Shown piece by piece: positions 29,447-37,875 of a DNA stretch of 39,999 bases (position 1 is its first letter; each line of letters opens with the position of its first letter). Under the pieces are notes generated by a model. The model made no database searches and was not told the origin of the DNA. It saw nothing but the letters and a program-made list of their open reading frames with translations. Source of the DNA: Prasinococcaceae sp. CCMP 1430 (taxonomy: Eukaryota; Prasinodermophyta; Palmophyllophyceae; Prasinococcales; Prasinococcaceae); assembly GCA_013416795.1 (NCBI GenBank), contig RQSC01000016.1:50860-90858 (forward strand). Direction: 5' to 3'. The position numbers and the translations under genes are program-made.

Positions 29447-29578
29447 GCGGACGCACCTGTCCGCGACCTCGGCTCCGCGCAGCACACGCCGCCGCTCGGC
29501 GCCCATGAGCGGCGTGAGCGCGCCATCCACGCCCGCACCGTACGCGGGCGGGCCCCGAAAGGGCTCCACCGGCGCCAT
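26303..29578 (-). CDS. EML-type WD40 microtubule-associated protein (2 exons)
   Basis: Echinoderm microtubule-associated protein-like family; these proteins bind and stabilise microtubules and occur in cilia and spindles. Exon 1 is 29578-29457 (MAPVEPFRGPPAYG...) and exon 2 is 29162-26303, giving 993 residues. The intron 29456-29163 starts GACAG|GTGCGT and ends CTCCCCGCAG, phase 2. The spliced start supplies the Met that exon 2 lacks and keeps YRPPFWESKVWGEPHGAF in frame. After a linker, the HELP-type segment is seen (FVHGYSGLHNTAPNLFF, then YTAGVGVVYD). Two WD40 propellers follow, with FRGHTDDIRSLALHP, CVWDSEDC, FVTFGVKHLKLWQRD, VFVWDTAERCVKR and finally a VTSVRWSPDGAHAVSVGGKD blade. Upstream of HELP is an EF-like helical segment with VTVLFAALGAKCTVGEASAV. 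The C-terminal 40 residues are basic. Confidence 0.9.
29163..29456 (-). other. Intron 1 of the EML gene with CT/GA microsatellite
   Basis: A 294-nt phase-2 intron. Just after the donor it contains a dinucleotide run of about 47 nt at 29398-29444 (CT on the plus strand, GA on the transcribed sense strand). The acceptor is preceded by a long C/T tract. Confidence 0.8.
29398..29444. repeat. (CT)n microsatellite
   Basis: An almost perfect CT dinucleotide array of about 23 units, entirely inside the EML intron and about 12 nt from the donor site. It is preceded by a short GAGC tetranucleotide run at 29378-29394. Confidence 0.95.
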
Positions 29579-30138
29579 GGCCCGCCCCGCCGTGCAGCGC
29601 GGCGCCTCCCGCGCTCCGCCGCGCTCTCACCGACCGACCGACCATCCCCCCGCACACGCCCGCCCCCGCGCGCGCGGTCGGGGAACGCGGTCGGTCAAAC
29701 GCTGCGCTCCGCTCCCCAACGGCAGATTTCGAAAATCGGCTTCGGCGGGAGGACGCGCGGGTTCGGTCGGACGAGTTCTGCTCCTCTCCCTGAGCTCGCA
29801 AGCAAGACACGGAAAAGGGATTCAGGGTAAAACGTGCATTCGGGGTTTGCTTCTGGAGAACGCTCTGACTCGACTCCCGAGCTCCCGAGCTCCGGAAAAG
29901 GGGGTTTAGGGTGAATGTTGAAGTGAGGGTTTAGGTCTGGAGAGTGCGCGGTGCGGTGCAGACTGCCTGTGTGGATCGGCCGGGTGGCCACGCCGCCGTG
30001 GGGCGGGTAGGGGAGCGCCTCGCGAGCGGCCAAGCCCTATCACGGGCGGCGCGCGCGCGCGCGAGCACGCGCGCGCGTCCTCACGCGCGTGCGTGGTTGC
30101 AAAAGCTGGCTGCGCTTACAGCCGCGGCGCGGCGCGCC
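29579..30138. promoter_or_regulatory. EML promoter spacer with telomere-like motifs
   Basis: A 560-bp spacer upstream of EML. It holds an ACCG tetranucleotide run (29629-29643), an A/T-richer block at 29720-29940, GGGTTTAGGGT at 29902-29912 and a second GGGTTTAGG at 29928-29936. A GCGC-alternating block follows at 30048-30075. The left part probably drives EML, and the right part is 3' sequence of the small membrane protein gene. Confidence 0.5.
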
Positions 30139-30864
30139 TCACTCCGAGGACGAGTCAGCGGCGTCGGCGGTGGCGTCAGCTGCGTCGGCGGGCACGCGGT
30201 ACAGCTTGTCGCCGCCCCTACTCGCACGCGAGTGCGGGTGCGCGCGCAGAAGCGAGAGAGAGGGAGGCAGAGGAGCGGCGAGTGCATGTGTGCGTGTGCA
30301 TGTGCGCGCGTGTGCAGGTGTCGCACGCGTGCGTACACGTGTGCGTGTGTGTCAGCTGCATGTCCTTGTCCTGGCACATTCACACGCGCACAGCAGCGCA
30401 ACCGTAGGCTCTCTCCCTACCCCCTGCCGCACGCTTGGCGCATGTGCACGTTTCACTGGCGTCTCGCCCAGTCTCTCGCTCCGTTTCACCTCTCGGGTGC
30501 CCGCGCTCGTGCGTGCCCATGCACACGTGCGCGCGCGCGTGAGCGCCTGCGCGCGCGCGCCCGCGCGCAGTTGCACGTACTTCACGAGCGCCATGAAGTC
30601 CTCATAGGGCAGCCCGAGATCCCTCTCCAGCTCCACCTTGCGCGTGTTGGCCGCCGTGATGGTGGTGAAGAGGTACGTCGTCGTGGCGAGCGTCACGAGC
30701 AGCGTGAGAGGGCTGAGCCCGCCTGCAGCGAGCTCGGCGACTGGGCCGGCGTGCGCGCGCGTGCCCACGCGTGCGGCCGCGCGGCGGGGCCGCCGCGCTG
30801 CGGGTGCGGCGGTCACTCCTGCTGTGCGCGCGGCCGCGCGTGGCGCCGACGCCACGAGCGCCAT
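30139..30864 (-). CDS. Small one-TM protein, probably organelle-targeted (2 exons)
   Basis: Exons 30864-30581 and 30217-30139 give 120 residues. The intron 30580-30218 (363 nt) has the strong donor GTACGTGC and acceptor TAG, phase 2, joining DFMALVK to GGDKLYRVPADAADATA. Without splicing the frame runs into an Arg/Thr/Cys-rich tail encoded by CA/GT repeats. The first 45 residues are Ala/Arg-rich without acidic residues (MALVASAPRAAARTAGVTAA), like a plastid or mitochondrial transit peptide. One hydrophobic helix follows (GLSPLTLLVTLATTTYLFTT), then a charged segment ANTRKVELERDLGLPYEDFM and an acidic Ala/Asp tail ending DSSSE. I do not recognise the family. A thylakoid or envelope membrane protein is an inference. 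Confidence 0.75.
30218..30580 (-). other. Intron of the small one-TM protein gene
   Basis: A 363-nt intron rich in GT/CA and GCGC alternations, notably 30285-30360 and 30515-30565. Both splice sites are canonical and the junction keeps the frame to a nearby stop. Confidence 0.75.
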
Positions 30865-31566
30865 CGCCGCAGGTGTTTGTGTGTGGGGGGTCAGGGGTTG
30901 GGTCGGTGGCTGCTGTGGTGGGCGCTTTGCGCCCGCCGCGCGCGCGCCGCCGCGGCAGTGGCGCAGACGCGCACTCCTGCCACACGCACGCGTACGCGCG
31001 CGGGCTTCCTCCCCGCACCTACCCTACCCCATCCCGACCGCGCACACACGCCTTCGACACCCACGCACGCCCACACGCCGCACCCGCACCCACGCCCACG
31101 CCCCAGCAGGCGCGCACGCACGCACGCACGTACGCGAGAGCGCGTCCGCACGCAATCTTTTGCAGATAAGATTGCTCAGGCTCGCCCCCCAAAGCCCATT
31201 TCGATTTGACCTCCTTTTCCAAGGCGCCCGTGGGTAATTTACATTAAGTTTCAAACATTGAATCTGTTGGCAATACCGGGACGGGGGGCGAGCCCAGCGG
31301 CCCCGTGGGGCTGGGGCGCGGGGTTGGTGATGACCTGGTATCGCAGCGCAAGGCCGCGTTCCCATCGCAAGGCCGCGTTCCCCGAGAGCGCTCTCGCGCG
31401 CTGCGCGCACACGCGCATGCGGGTGTGTGCGCGTGCGTGCGCCCGCCAGGCCGGCAGTAGCAGAGGTAGAGCCAGTGGCGGCGGCGGCGACGGCGCGCGT
31501 GGGTTCGCGCACGCGGGCGTGGTGGCCACTGGGAGTTCTTCGTGCGCGAGGTCGGAGGAGGCTGCG
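30865..31566. promoter_or_regulatory. Divergent promoter spacer, one-TM protein / CSTPP1-like
   Basis: A 702-bp spacer. It carries a CGCA tetranucleotide run near 31110-31135 and an A/T-richer island at 31140-31265 (tttcgatttgacctcctttt, acattaagtttcaaacattg). A 17-bp sequence, cgcaaggccgcgttccc, is repeated directly at 31347 and 31366. The TTTGACCTCCT string also occurs at 4490-4501 in another divergent spacer. No gene is supported. Confidence 0.45.
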
Positions 31567-32683
31567 ATGGCCGGCGCTGCCCACCCGCCGCAGGCCGGGA
31601 TGGCGGCGCAGCCCGCGAGCGCGTACGCCGCGCAGCACTGCCTGCGCGAGTACCTGGAGGATGCGATGGCCGTCGCGCTCGAGGCTGAAGGGCGTCCGCA
31701 GTCGCAGTCGCAGTCGCAGTCGCAGTCGCAGTCGCAGTCGCAGTCGCAGTCGCAGTCGCAACGGCGTGCGTTGGAGGGTGCGTGCGCGCCCGCCCACGCG
31801 CTCGCATGCGCGCCTGCGCGTCGCGTGCACGTGCGTGAACTCGCGAGAGCGCATGGGCATCCCCGCCACCTGTACGCTGACGTGCACGCCTGAACGTGCA
31901 GCGCTCGCCGAGTACTTCGAGCGCATCGTGCGCGGCGAGCAAGTGTGGGGGCGCGCGTGGGAGTACTCCTCAGCCACACCACGCAACCGAGCGGCTCTAG
32001 TTGACGCTCTTGCGTCGTCGGCCAGCCAGCTCGACAGTGGCGTCGGCGGTGGTGACGACGTCAGCCCCGTGAGTGAGCTCGACTGTCTGGAAGCCGCGCG
32101 GTTCGTATGCACAGACTTCCCCCGCAAGCAGGCGACGCGCGCGTACACGCTCGCTGAGCGGGTAGCCAACGCGCAGGACCCGAGCGCGCGCGTGACGCAC
32201 ATGTCCTTCTGCGCGGCGCTGCGCACGACACTCCTGCTGCGCGAACTCCTCGACGAGCTCAAGCGCTCCGTATGGAAGGATACAGAGCGCATTGGTGCGC
32301 CCGCTGTTCTGAAGGTGTGTGCGTGCGCCCGAGCATGATCAAAGTCGCGCGAACGCATCCTTCTCCATACCCCCTTCTCCTCCCCCGCCCCTGCACCCAA
32401 CTACGTACCCACAGGCACGCGGAGACACAGTAGCGCGCATACTCTTGCCCGTGCACGGACGTCGTGACGCGCGCTCACACGCACTTGGCGCTCGCGCGCG
32501 TGCGCATACATACAGGAAGTCGCCGCCACCTCTGTTCGAATCCGCTCGCAGCATCCTGGTGCTGCGCTGCCGCCGCTGGAGGCCTGCAGTCGCGCAGTAG
32601 CGCGCTGCGGTCGCGAAGTGGGCTTCGATGAATTCGTTGCTGCCCTGCACGTCGACCTCGAGGGAGTAGCGCTGCTTCCTTGA
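31567..32683 (+). CDS. CSTPP1/C11orf49-like ciliary protein (3 exons)
   Basis: Exons 31567-31777, 31902-32314 and 32516-32683 give 263 residues. Intron 1 (31778-31901, GTGCGTGCG...GAACGTGCAG, with CTGAC/CTGAAC branch-point-like strings) is phase 1. Intron 2 (32315-32515, GTGTGTGC...CATACAG) is phase 0. Reassembled, the protein shows HCLREYLEDAMAVALEAEG, then after a QS repeat LAEYFERIVRGEQVWGRAWE, YSSATPRNRA, a CTDFP motif, HMSFCAALRTTLLLRELLDEL, and a final LPPLEACSRAV...FDEFVAALH. This order and spacing match the vertebrate CSTPP1 (C11orf49) family, which associates with the tubulin polyglutamylase complex at centriolar satellites. I infer a basal-body/axoneme role. Assignment is by remembered family pattern, not alignment. 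Start ATG 31567 is chosen because upstream sequence is low-complexity. Confidence 0.7.
31699..31760 (+). repeat. In-frame CAGTCG hexanucleotide repeat (QS)n
   Basis: About ten perfect CAGTCG units encode alternating Gln-Ser in exon 1 of the CSTPP1-like gene. It sits exactly where related proteins have a short loop between the first helix and the EYF helix, so expansion should be structurally tolerated. Confidence 0.95.
31778..31901 (+). other. Intron 1 of the CSTPP1-like gene
   Basis: A 124-nt phase-1 intron, GTGCGTGCG to CGTGCAG. Excision joins RRALE to ALAEYFERI. Confidence 0.8.
32315..32515 (+). other. Intron 2 of the CSTPP1-like gene
   Basis: A 201-nt phase-0 intron, AAG|GTGTGTGC to ATACAG|GAAGTC, with a C/T-rich interior (32357-32400). 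Excision joins PAVLK to EVAATSVRIRSQ. Confidence 0.8.
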
Positions 32684-33069
32684 GAATTGTGGACGCGCGC
32701 GGCCACGCCGCGCAGGCATCCCCTCTCGGCTGCGCGCGCGCGAACGCGCCTACAGCGCGCTGTACATAAATGTACTCACTGTATACAGCTCCGCTCTCGT
32801 GAGCGCGCGGTCGCACAGGCGCTGGGACACGCGCGGCTGTTATTCGGGGTGTCGGTTTCTTAATCCACAAAGGTAAATGAGGGGCTGGGGCTGGGGCGGA
32901 GAGCGAGATCAACTGCCCCGGTCCCGTGACACGCATGTGCGGCACGCGTGTGTGTATGAGGTGATACATCAGCGACGGATGGCCACCGCCACCGCGCCCG
33001 CAGTGGCCATCCGCCGGTCAAAAGTTGGGGAAAGTGCGCCTCCTCGCGTCGCGCCTCCGACGCGCGTGC
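32684..33069. other. Convergent 3' spacer
   Basis: A 386-bp spacer between the stops of the CSTPP1-like and CDK genes. It contains tacataaatgtactcactgtataca near 32761-32787, a relatively A/T-rich patch that could serve 3'-end formation. No coding region is supported. Confidence 0.45.
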
Positions 33070-34041
33070 TCACCCTGCGAGGGGCTCAAGTGGCTGGACC
33101 TCATCCGGCAATTCAACGTCCGCGAAGTACTCGTGGTTGAGCGCCTCGCGCGCGGAGATCCGCTTGCTTGGCTCGTACACCAGCATGCGCGACAGAAGGT
33201 CCAAGCCCGCGGGGCAGAGCGCCGTGCTGTCGTTGGTGCGCACCTCCGACGCGAGCGGGCGCGGCGACCACTTGGGAAACGTCTCCATGTAGTCGGGGAG
33301 CGCCGACACGCCTGGCCACCGCTGCTCATCGGGGGTACCCAGCACGCGGAAGATCTTGTACAGCTGGTCAATCTCCGAATCGCCCGGGAAGAGGGGGTGG
33401 CCGGATGCCATCTCCGCGAATATGCAGCCGCAGCTCCACACATCGACTGGCGTGGAGTAGTACCTCGAGCCCAGCAGGATCTCGGGCGCGCGGTACCACA
33501 GCGTGATCACCTCGTGCGTGTACGTGCGCACGGGGATGCCGAAGGCGCGCGCGAGGCCGAAGTCGGCCAGCTTGAGCGCGCGGCGCTTCGGGTCGATGAG
33601 AAGGTTCTGTGGCTTGAGGTCCCGGTGAAGGACGCGGTTGGAGTGGCAGTAGGCGATGCCGCTGAGCATCTGGTACATGTACGTCTTCACCGTCGCCGGA
33701 TCGAGCGCCCTCTGAAGTGGGGTTTCCATATGCTTCTTGAGGTCCATGTCCAGGTACTCGAAGACCAGGTACAGGTCCTTCGCCACGTGCACGATGTCCA
33801 ACAAGTTCACGATGTTGAAGTTGTTGAGTTCCTTGAGCAGCGAGATCTCGCGAATCGCAGTGCTCGGCACGCCCTCCTCCTCCAGGTCCAGGCGGATGCG
33901 CTTAAGTGCGATCAGCTCGTGCGGCCGATCGATGTACTTCGCCTTGTACACGATGCCATAGGTGCCCTCGCCGATCTTGGCAGTCGTCTCGTACACCTGC
34001 GAGCGAAGCCGTACGCAGCAGTGGCGGCAGGGGGGGTGCAT
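33070..34041 (-). CDS. Cyclin-dependent kinase, CDK1/CDKA type (PSTAIRE)
   Basis: A Ser/Thr kinase that drives the cell cycle when bound to a cyclin. The core starts at about 34010 with [20 protein letters not shown] (Gly-rich loop), then [22 protein letters not shown], the cyclin-binding helix typical of CDK1/CDKA. Catalytic [10 protein letters not shown], the DFGLARAF activation start, and the T-loop [17 protein letters not shown] with its activating Thr are all intact. The C-lobe ends [13 protein letters not shown]. In-frame ATG 34041 would give 323 residues with an odd Cys-rich 14-residue leader. The sequence just before VYETT (gcttcgctcgcag) looks like a splice acceptor preceded by a C/T tract and cctgac. 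So the true start is probably a short upstream exon within 34042-34300 that I could not define. Confidence 0.88.
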   Translation of the reverse strand: MHPPCRHCCVRLRSQVYETTAKIGEGTYGIVYKAKYIDRPHELIALKRIRLDLEEEGVPSTAIREISLLKELNNFNIVNLLDIVHVAKDLYLVFEYLDMDLKKHMETPLQRALDPATVKTYMYQMLSGIAYCHSNRVLHRDLKPQNLLIDPKRRALKLADFGLARAFGIPVRTYTHEVITLWYRAPEILLGSRYYSTPVDVWSCGCIFAEMASGHPLFPGDSEIDQLYKIFRVLGTPDEQRWPGVSALPDYMETFPKWSPRPLASEVRTNDSTALCPAGLDLLSRMLVYEPSKRISAREALNHEYFADVELPDEVQPLEPLAG

Positions 34042-34841
34042 GTCAGGACAAGTGCGCACACGCGCCTTTGTGAGCGAGCGACGGGGAGCGCTGCTATTCG
34101 CGGCCGCGGCACGCCCCACCCGCCTGCTCTGCGCTGCTTCGCCGCGCCGCGCAACTGCCACGCCGGCCGCCTCCCCCTGCGCGTGCGGAGGGACGAAAGG
34201 GAATGGAGAAGGGAGGAAGCGCGGCACCTGCGTCGCGCGTGCAGCCGCACGCCTGCATGCACGGCTTCGATCGCTGCGGAGTCGCTACCCCCCAAATGAG
34301 CTGCGTTTTCCCGCCAGCGGTCGGTCGCCCGCCCGCCCCTGAGGGGACGGGCGCGCGCGGCGGAGCCGTAGGATGGGTGGCGGGTGCAGGCGGCCGGCAG
34401 CGGCGGGGTTCGATGCCGAAGGGACGCGCGCGCCTCCTCGGCGGCGGGCGCGCGCGACGCCAGTGCCGGCGGCGCGCCGCCGCAGCGGTGCCGCCGCCGC
34501 GCACGCGCGCACAGTGGCGCCACCGCAAACGCCGTATGGCAGCGACGAATCTGCGCAATGCAAAGTGCATCTGCGCAGAATTTCGTGCCGCGTTGCATCG
34601 GCAGCCCACATTCGCGCGGCCATCGCCGGGCGTCCGGAGCGGCACATTTCGCGAGCGGAAACCGCAAAACGGTCGCGGGGTCCGGGCGTGCGTTGCGTCG
34701 ATCGCGAGCGCTGGCCGGACAATGCACAGTGAAGTAACGACGCCGATCGATCGGAGCTAAAAACAAAAAAAACGGGTGTGGGTTAAAAAAAAATCGAAGG
34801 TGTGTGTGGGGGGTCGAGGCCGCGGCGGGGCGACCGTCCGT
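34042..34841. promoter_or_regulatory. Spacer upstream of CDK
   Basis: An 800-bp spacer between CDK and the stop of the symporter gene. It probably contains a first CDK exon and the CDK promoter. GC-rich up to 34500; from 34720 it has A-runs and ACGGGTGTGGGTTAAAA (34772-34788), a copy of the spacer motif. No further gene is supported. Confidence 0.4.
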
Positions 34842-36977
34842 TCAGCCGAAGAGCCACACGCACGCGGTGCACGCCGCGACGTACAGCGCCGCGGCGATAT
34901 CGATGAGACACCGCTGGACGCGGGGCGGCGCGTTGCACCATGCGGCGCCGCACAGTCGCCGTCGCGCGCCAGGCGCACGACTGCCTGATGCGTCCTCGAT
35001 TTCGAGTGCTTCCATCCCATGTGTAGCGAGCGCGACGCCCTCGTCGAATCGCTCGGGGTCTTCACAGCTGCCTTCGGACGGCTGCAATTCATACGCTTCA
35101 GCAGCACTCGCCGCGGGGGCCATCAGCCGGGTCCGTAAGTCGCAGTGCCACAGAAGGAATTCTCTGTCAGGACACGCATAGGCAGGTGCCATCCCGTCAT
35201 GGTCGCCGCCGCCGCCAATAACGCCGTTGCTTGCACCTTCCTCTGCACCATTATCTGCGTGTGAGGCGTCCAGGCGATGCCACCGACCTCTTATGGCTCT
35301 GCTTCGCCCCAACATAGCGAGCAGAGGCCCCGCGCCCAGGAGTACGCCACTGCTGAAGACGAAGCTCAGCACTGCAAAGTATTGGAAATGCATGCGGGTG
35401 TACCAGCCCAGAGCTTGCTTCTCATCCGAGCCGGCGATGCTTGCAGCTACTTCGGCCACAAACCGTATCGCGCCAGCTCCAACTCCCAGCACCAGACAAG
35501 CGCCCGCGCCGAATGACTCGGGCTGAACCTGCCGCGGCAGCGGCAGCATGCCCCAGATGTAGAGCGCAAGCACCGGCGGAGCGATGTAGGAAGGAGGCCG
35601 CTGCACGTATATGAAGAGCTGGCTGCCGAGCAGTGGGATGATGGGAAGCCACGCCACAGACAGCGTCGCGACCAGCACAACGCCAAGGCGGCCAACCCAC
35701 ACCAGCTGCGCCTCGCTTGCCTGCGGCCGAAGCTTGGCCCAGACGTCCACCGAGAGCAGCGTCGCGCTGGAATTGAAGACGGATGCCAAGGAGCTCATAA
35801 GCGCGGCAATCATCGCTGCGACAACGATGCCGCGAGCGACTGGCGGCAGCACGTTGATCACGAGCCAAGGCAGCGCTCGGTCGTAATCAACCTCGTCGCT
35901 ATCACCACTCGGTGAGTAGACGCCCTGACGGCGCTGCCGCTGTATCGCCCGCGAAATCATGCCGGGGAAAACCATCAGGAAGCCAGGCGCGAGCTTGAGG
36001 AAGGAGGCGGCCACGCACGCCGCCTGGCCGTGGGCCAGCCCCCGCGCGGCCAGCACTCGCTGCGCGATCTCTTGATCCACGGCCCAGTACCACACGCTGA
36101 CAACAAAGTAGCCCGTGGCGAAGGCCGTCCACGGGTACTCTTCGTCCGCCGCACTGCGCAGGATGTGCCAGTACTTGTCTGGAACCTCGCCATCGAGCGT
36201 GTCTCGCACACCGTCCCAACCTCCCGCCTCGCGCAGCGCGAGTATGAGCGTCAGCACGCCGCCCAGCAGGATTGTCAGCGTCTGCAGCACTTCGGTCCAC
36301 ACCACAGCCTTGAGGCCGCCAGCGAGCGTGTACAACCCCGTGAGCGCGATGAGAAGCACCGGCGCGAAGCGCGCCGCCGCCTCACCGGCCACCTCGCGCA
36401 GCACCACACCGCCGGCGAACAGGGTAGCGCCGACTTTAGTCAAAATGTAAAGCGTCAGAGAGATGGCCACTAGCGCCGCCCGCGACGCCGGACTGTATCG
36501 CGCCTCAAGGTAGTCCGGCACCGTCCGCGCTCCGGCCGACAGATAGACCGGCAAGAAGAAATAGCAGAGCGCCAGAAGGCAGACGCCGGCGCCCAGCTCG
36601 TAAAACGCCACCGCGCTGCCCGACGAGGCGCCCGTGCCTGCCAAGCCCACGAAGTGCTCTGCTCCGATGTTGCTTGCGAAGAGGCTCGCAGCCGCGGCTG
36701 GCCATCCCACGGCCCGCTCGGCCAAGAAGTAGCCGTCTGTGGATGTCGCGGCGCTGCGCGCAGAGCGGTTTGCTGCGAACCCCACAGCGGCGAGCGCCAA
36801 AAAGTACAACGCCAGCGACGCCAGCGCGGCGGGCGACGCCAGGCCGTCGTCGGGCTCGCCCATCATCCCATTGTCCCTGCCGTTCCCCACCTCACCGCGC
36901 CGACGAAAGCCGCACGCAGGCGGCGGCGCCGGCACGCCCTCTGGCGCCTGAGCGAGCACGGGCGTCCCCGTCCCCAT
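34842..36977 (-). CDS. SLC5-type sodium/solute symporter (SGLT/SMIT-like)
   Basis: A plasma-membrane transporter that couples Na+ entry to uptake of sugar, inositol or a similar small solute. 711 residues from ATG 36977; an in-frame ATG pair at about 36866 (MMGEPDD) is the alternative. The SSS signature is clear: AASLFASNIGAEHFVGLAGT followed by GASSGSAVAFYELGAG in the first core helices. Also present are LEARYSPASRA, the YTLAGGLKAVVWTEVLQT segment and the YWAVDQEIAQRVLAARGLAH motif typical of SGLT-type members. About 14 hydrophobic helices are visible, the last at the very C-terminus (ALYVAACTACVWLFG), as in SGLTs. A polar loop with Ser/Asp/Glu lies before that last helix. No intron is seen. 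Substrate cannot be told from sequence by eye. Confidence 0.9.
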   Translation of the reverse strand: MGTGTPVLAQAPEGVPAPPPACGFRRRGEVGNGRDNGMMGEPDDGLASPAALASLALYFLALAAVGFAANRSARSAATSTDGYFLAERAVGWPAAAASLFASNIGAEHFVGLAGTGASSGSAVAFYELGAGVCLLALCYFFLPVYLSAGARTVPDYLEARYSPASRAALVAISLTLYILTKVGATLFAGGVVLREVAGEAAARFAPVLLIALTGLYTLAGGLKAVVWTEVLQTLTILLGGVLTLILALREAGGWDGVRDTLDGEVPDKYWHILRSAADEEYPWTAFATGYFVVSVWYWAVDQEIAQRVLAARGLAHGQAACVAASFLKLAPGFLMVFPGMISRAIQRQRRQGVYSPSGDSDEVDYDRALPWLVINVLPPVARGIVVAAMIAALMSSLASVFNSSATLLSVDVWAKLRPQASEAQLVWVGRLGVVLVATLSVAWLPIIPLLGSQLFIYVQRPPSYIAPPVLALYIWGMLPLPRQVQPESFGAGACLVLGVGAGAIRFVAEVAASIAGSDEKQALGWYTRMHFQYFAVLSFVFSSGVLLGAGPLLAMLGRSRAIRGRWHRLDASHADNGAEEGASNGVIGGGGDHDGMAPAYACPDREFLLWHCDLRTRLMAPAASAAEAYELQPSEGSCEDPERFDEGVALATHGMEALEIEDASGSRAPGARRRLCGAAWCNAPPRVQRCLIDIAAALYVAACTACVWLFG

Positions 36978-37800
36978 CCCACCGCATCCCGCCAATGCAC
37001 AAGGGGGAAAAAAACCCCGCCAGGGCGCGTTCGAATTTCGAAAAACGGGTTTGGGTTTGACGCTGACTCAAGGACGAATGAAACTGACAATCCGGGCAGC
37101 AGTGTTTGCGGGACGTTTCATGTGGTAGGGTTTAAATGTTCATATCAAAACGCACGCGGATCCGCGTGGCGCGCCGCGGGGGCTTTTTTTTTTTCTGTGC
37201 ACAGTGCAAAAATGTCTGTTAGGTGTTCGGATGTGCGCGCGAGCGTGCACGCGCGCACAGCCAGCTCGCGCCCCGTCTCGCGCGCGCACTGCCAGCTCGG
37301 GCACCGTCCCGCGCCGCCCGCGCCGCCCTCCTCGCGGTACCCCAGCCACCAGCTGACGTCGCCGCGCCCCGGCAGGTGTGTGTCAAACACCTTCAGTCTG
37401 ATGACAGGTGTGTGTCTCTCTCGGTGGGCGCGCGCGCGCGCGCGCGCATTGGGGAACCGTCTGCGCGCACTTTCGATTTCGCAAGAACTAAGGGTTAAAC
37501 CCTAACTCTGATAAAAACAGCCCACGGAACCGCCCGAGAACTGGCGCGGCGCGGCGAGGCGTGGCGCATCCGGACCAGCAGCCGCGGCCACCACCCAACA
37601 AACAAGCCACCGCCACAGCCAGCCAGAGGGCAGATGTCACACGTGCGGTCTCCTGAGCTGATGCGGATGCTGCGGCGCGGGCGAGGCTCCGACCGACCGG
37701 TCGATCGGTCGCGGTCGGTCGGTCGGGGGACGGTGCCCGCACGGCGCCCCACCCACGCCGCCGCCACCCGCGTACCCACGGGAGAGTCATTCAAGCGCCA
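36978..37800. promoter_or_regulatory. Spacer between symporter and Mrs2-like gene
   Basis: An 823-bp spacer. Motifs are ACGGGTTTGGGTTTGA (37045-37060), TAGGGTTTAAA (37126-37136), a T-run (37187-37195), GCGC alternations (37431-37446) and the near-palindromic CTAAGGGTTAAACCCTAA (37488-37505). A CGGT/CGAC tetranucleotide cluster occurs at 37688-37730. The left part likely drives the symporter. On the minus strand one hydrophobic stretch (SALWLAVAVACLLGGG, about 37640-37580) is open, but no start, splice or GMN motif makes it part of a gene. Confidence 0.45.
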
Positions 37801-37875
37801 TCAGAACGCATTGAAAAACGCCTCGCGCGCGGCGCGGCGCGGCGCGGCGCGGTCGGTCGGTCGGTCGGTCGGGGT
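37688..37875. repeat. GGTC/CGAC tetranucleotide repeats flanking the Mrs2-like 3' end
   Basis: Two clusters of GGTCGGTC/CGACCGAC units lie at about 37688-37730 and 37853-37873, with a GCGGC run (37832-37852) beside the second. They bracket the place where the Mrs2-like frame ends and where its membrane exon would be expected. Confidence 0.85.

Noticed and set aside
31024-32400. 458-codon minus-strand frame over the CSTPP1-like gene
   Set aside because: Repeats and Arg-rich composition; the plus-strand exons have consistent splice sites and family-like motifs.
34042-34300. First exon of the CDK starting at the ATG near 34259
   Set aside because: Its possible donor (GCAG|GTGCCG) is phase 1, while the acceptor before VYETT needs phase 0, so the join would break the frame.
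37580-37640. Hydrophobic minus-strand stretch as the missing Mrs2 membrane exon
   Set aside because: Only one short hydrophobic run, no GMN motif and no convincing splice sites connecting it to the exon ending at 37801.
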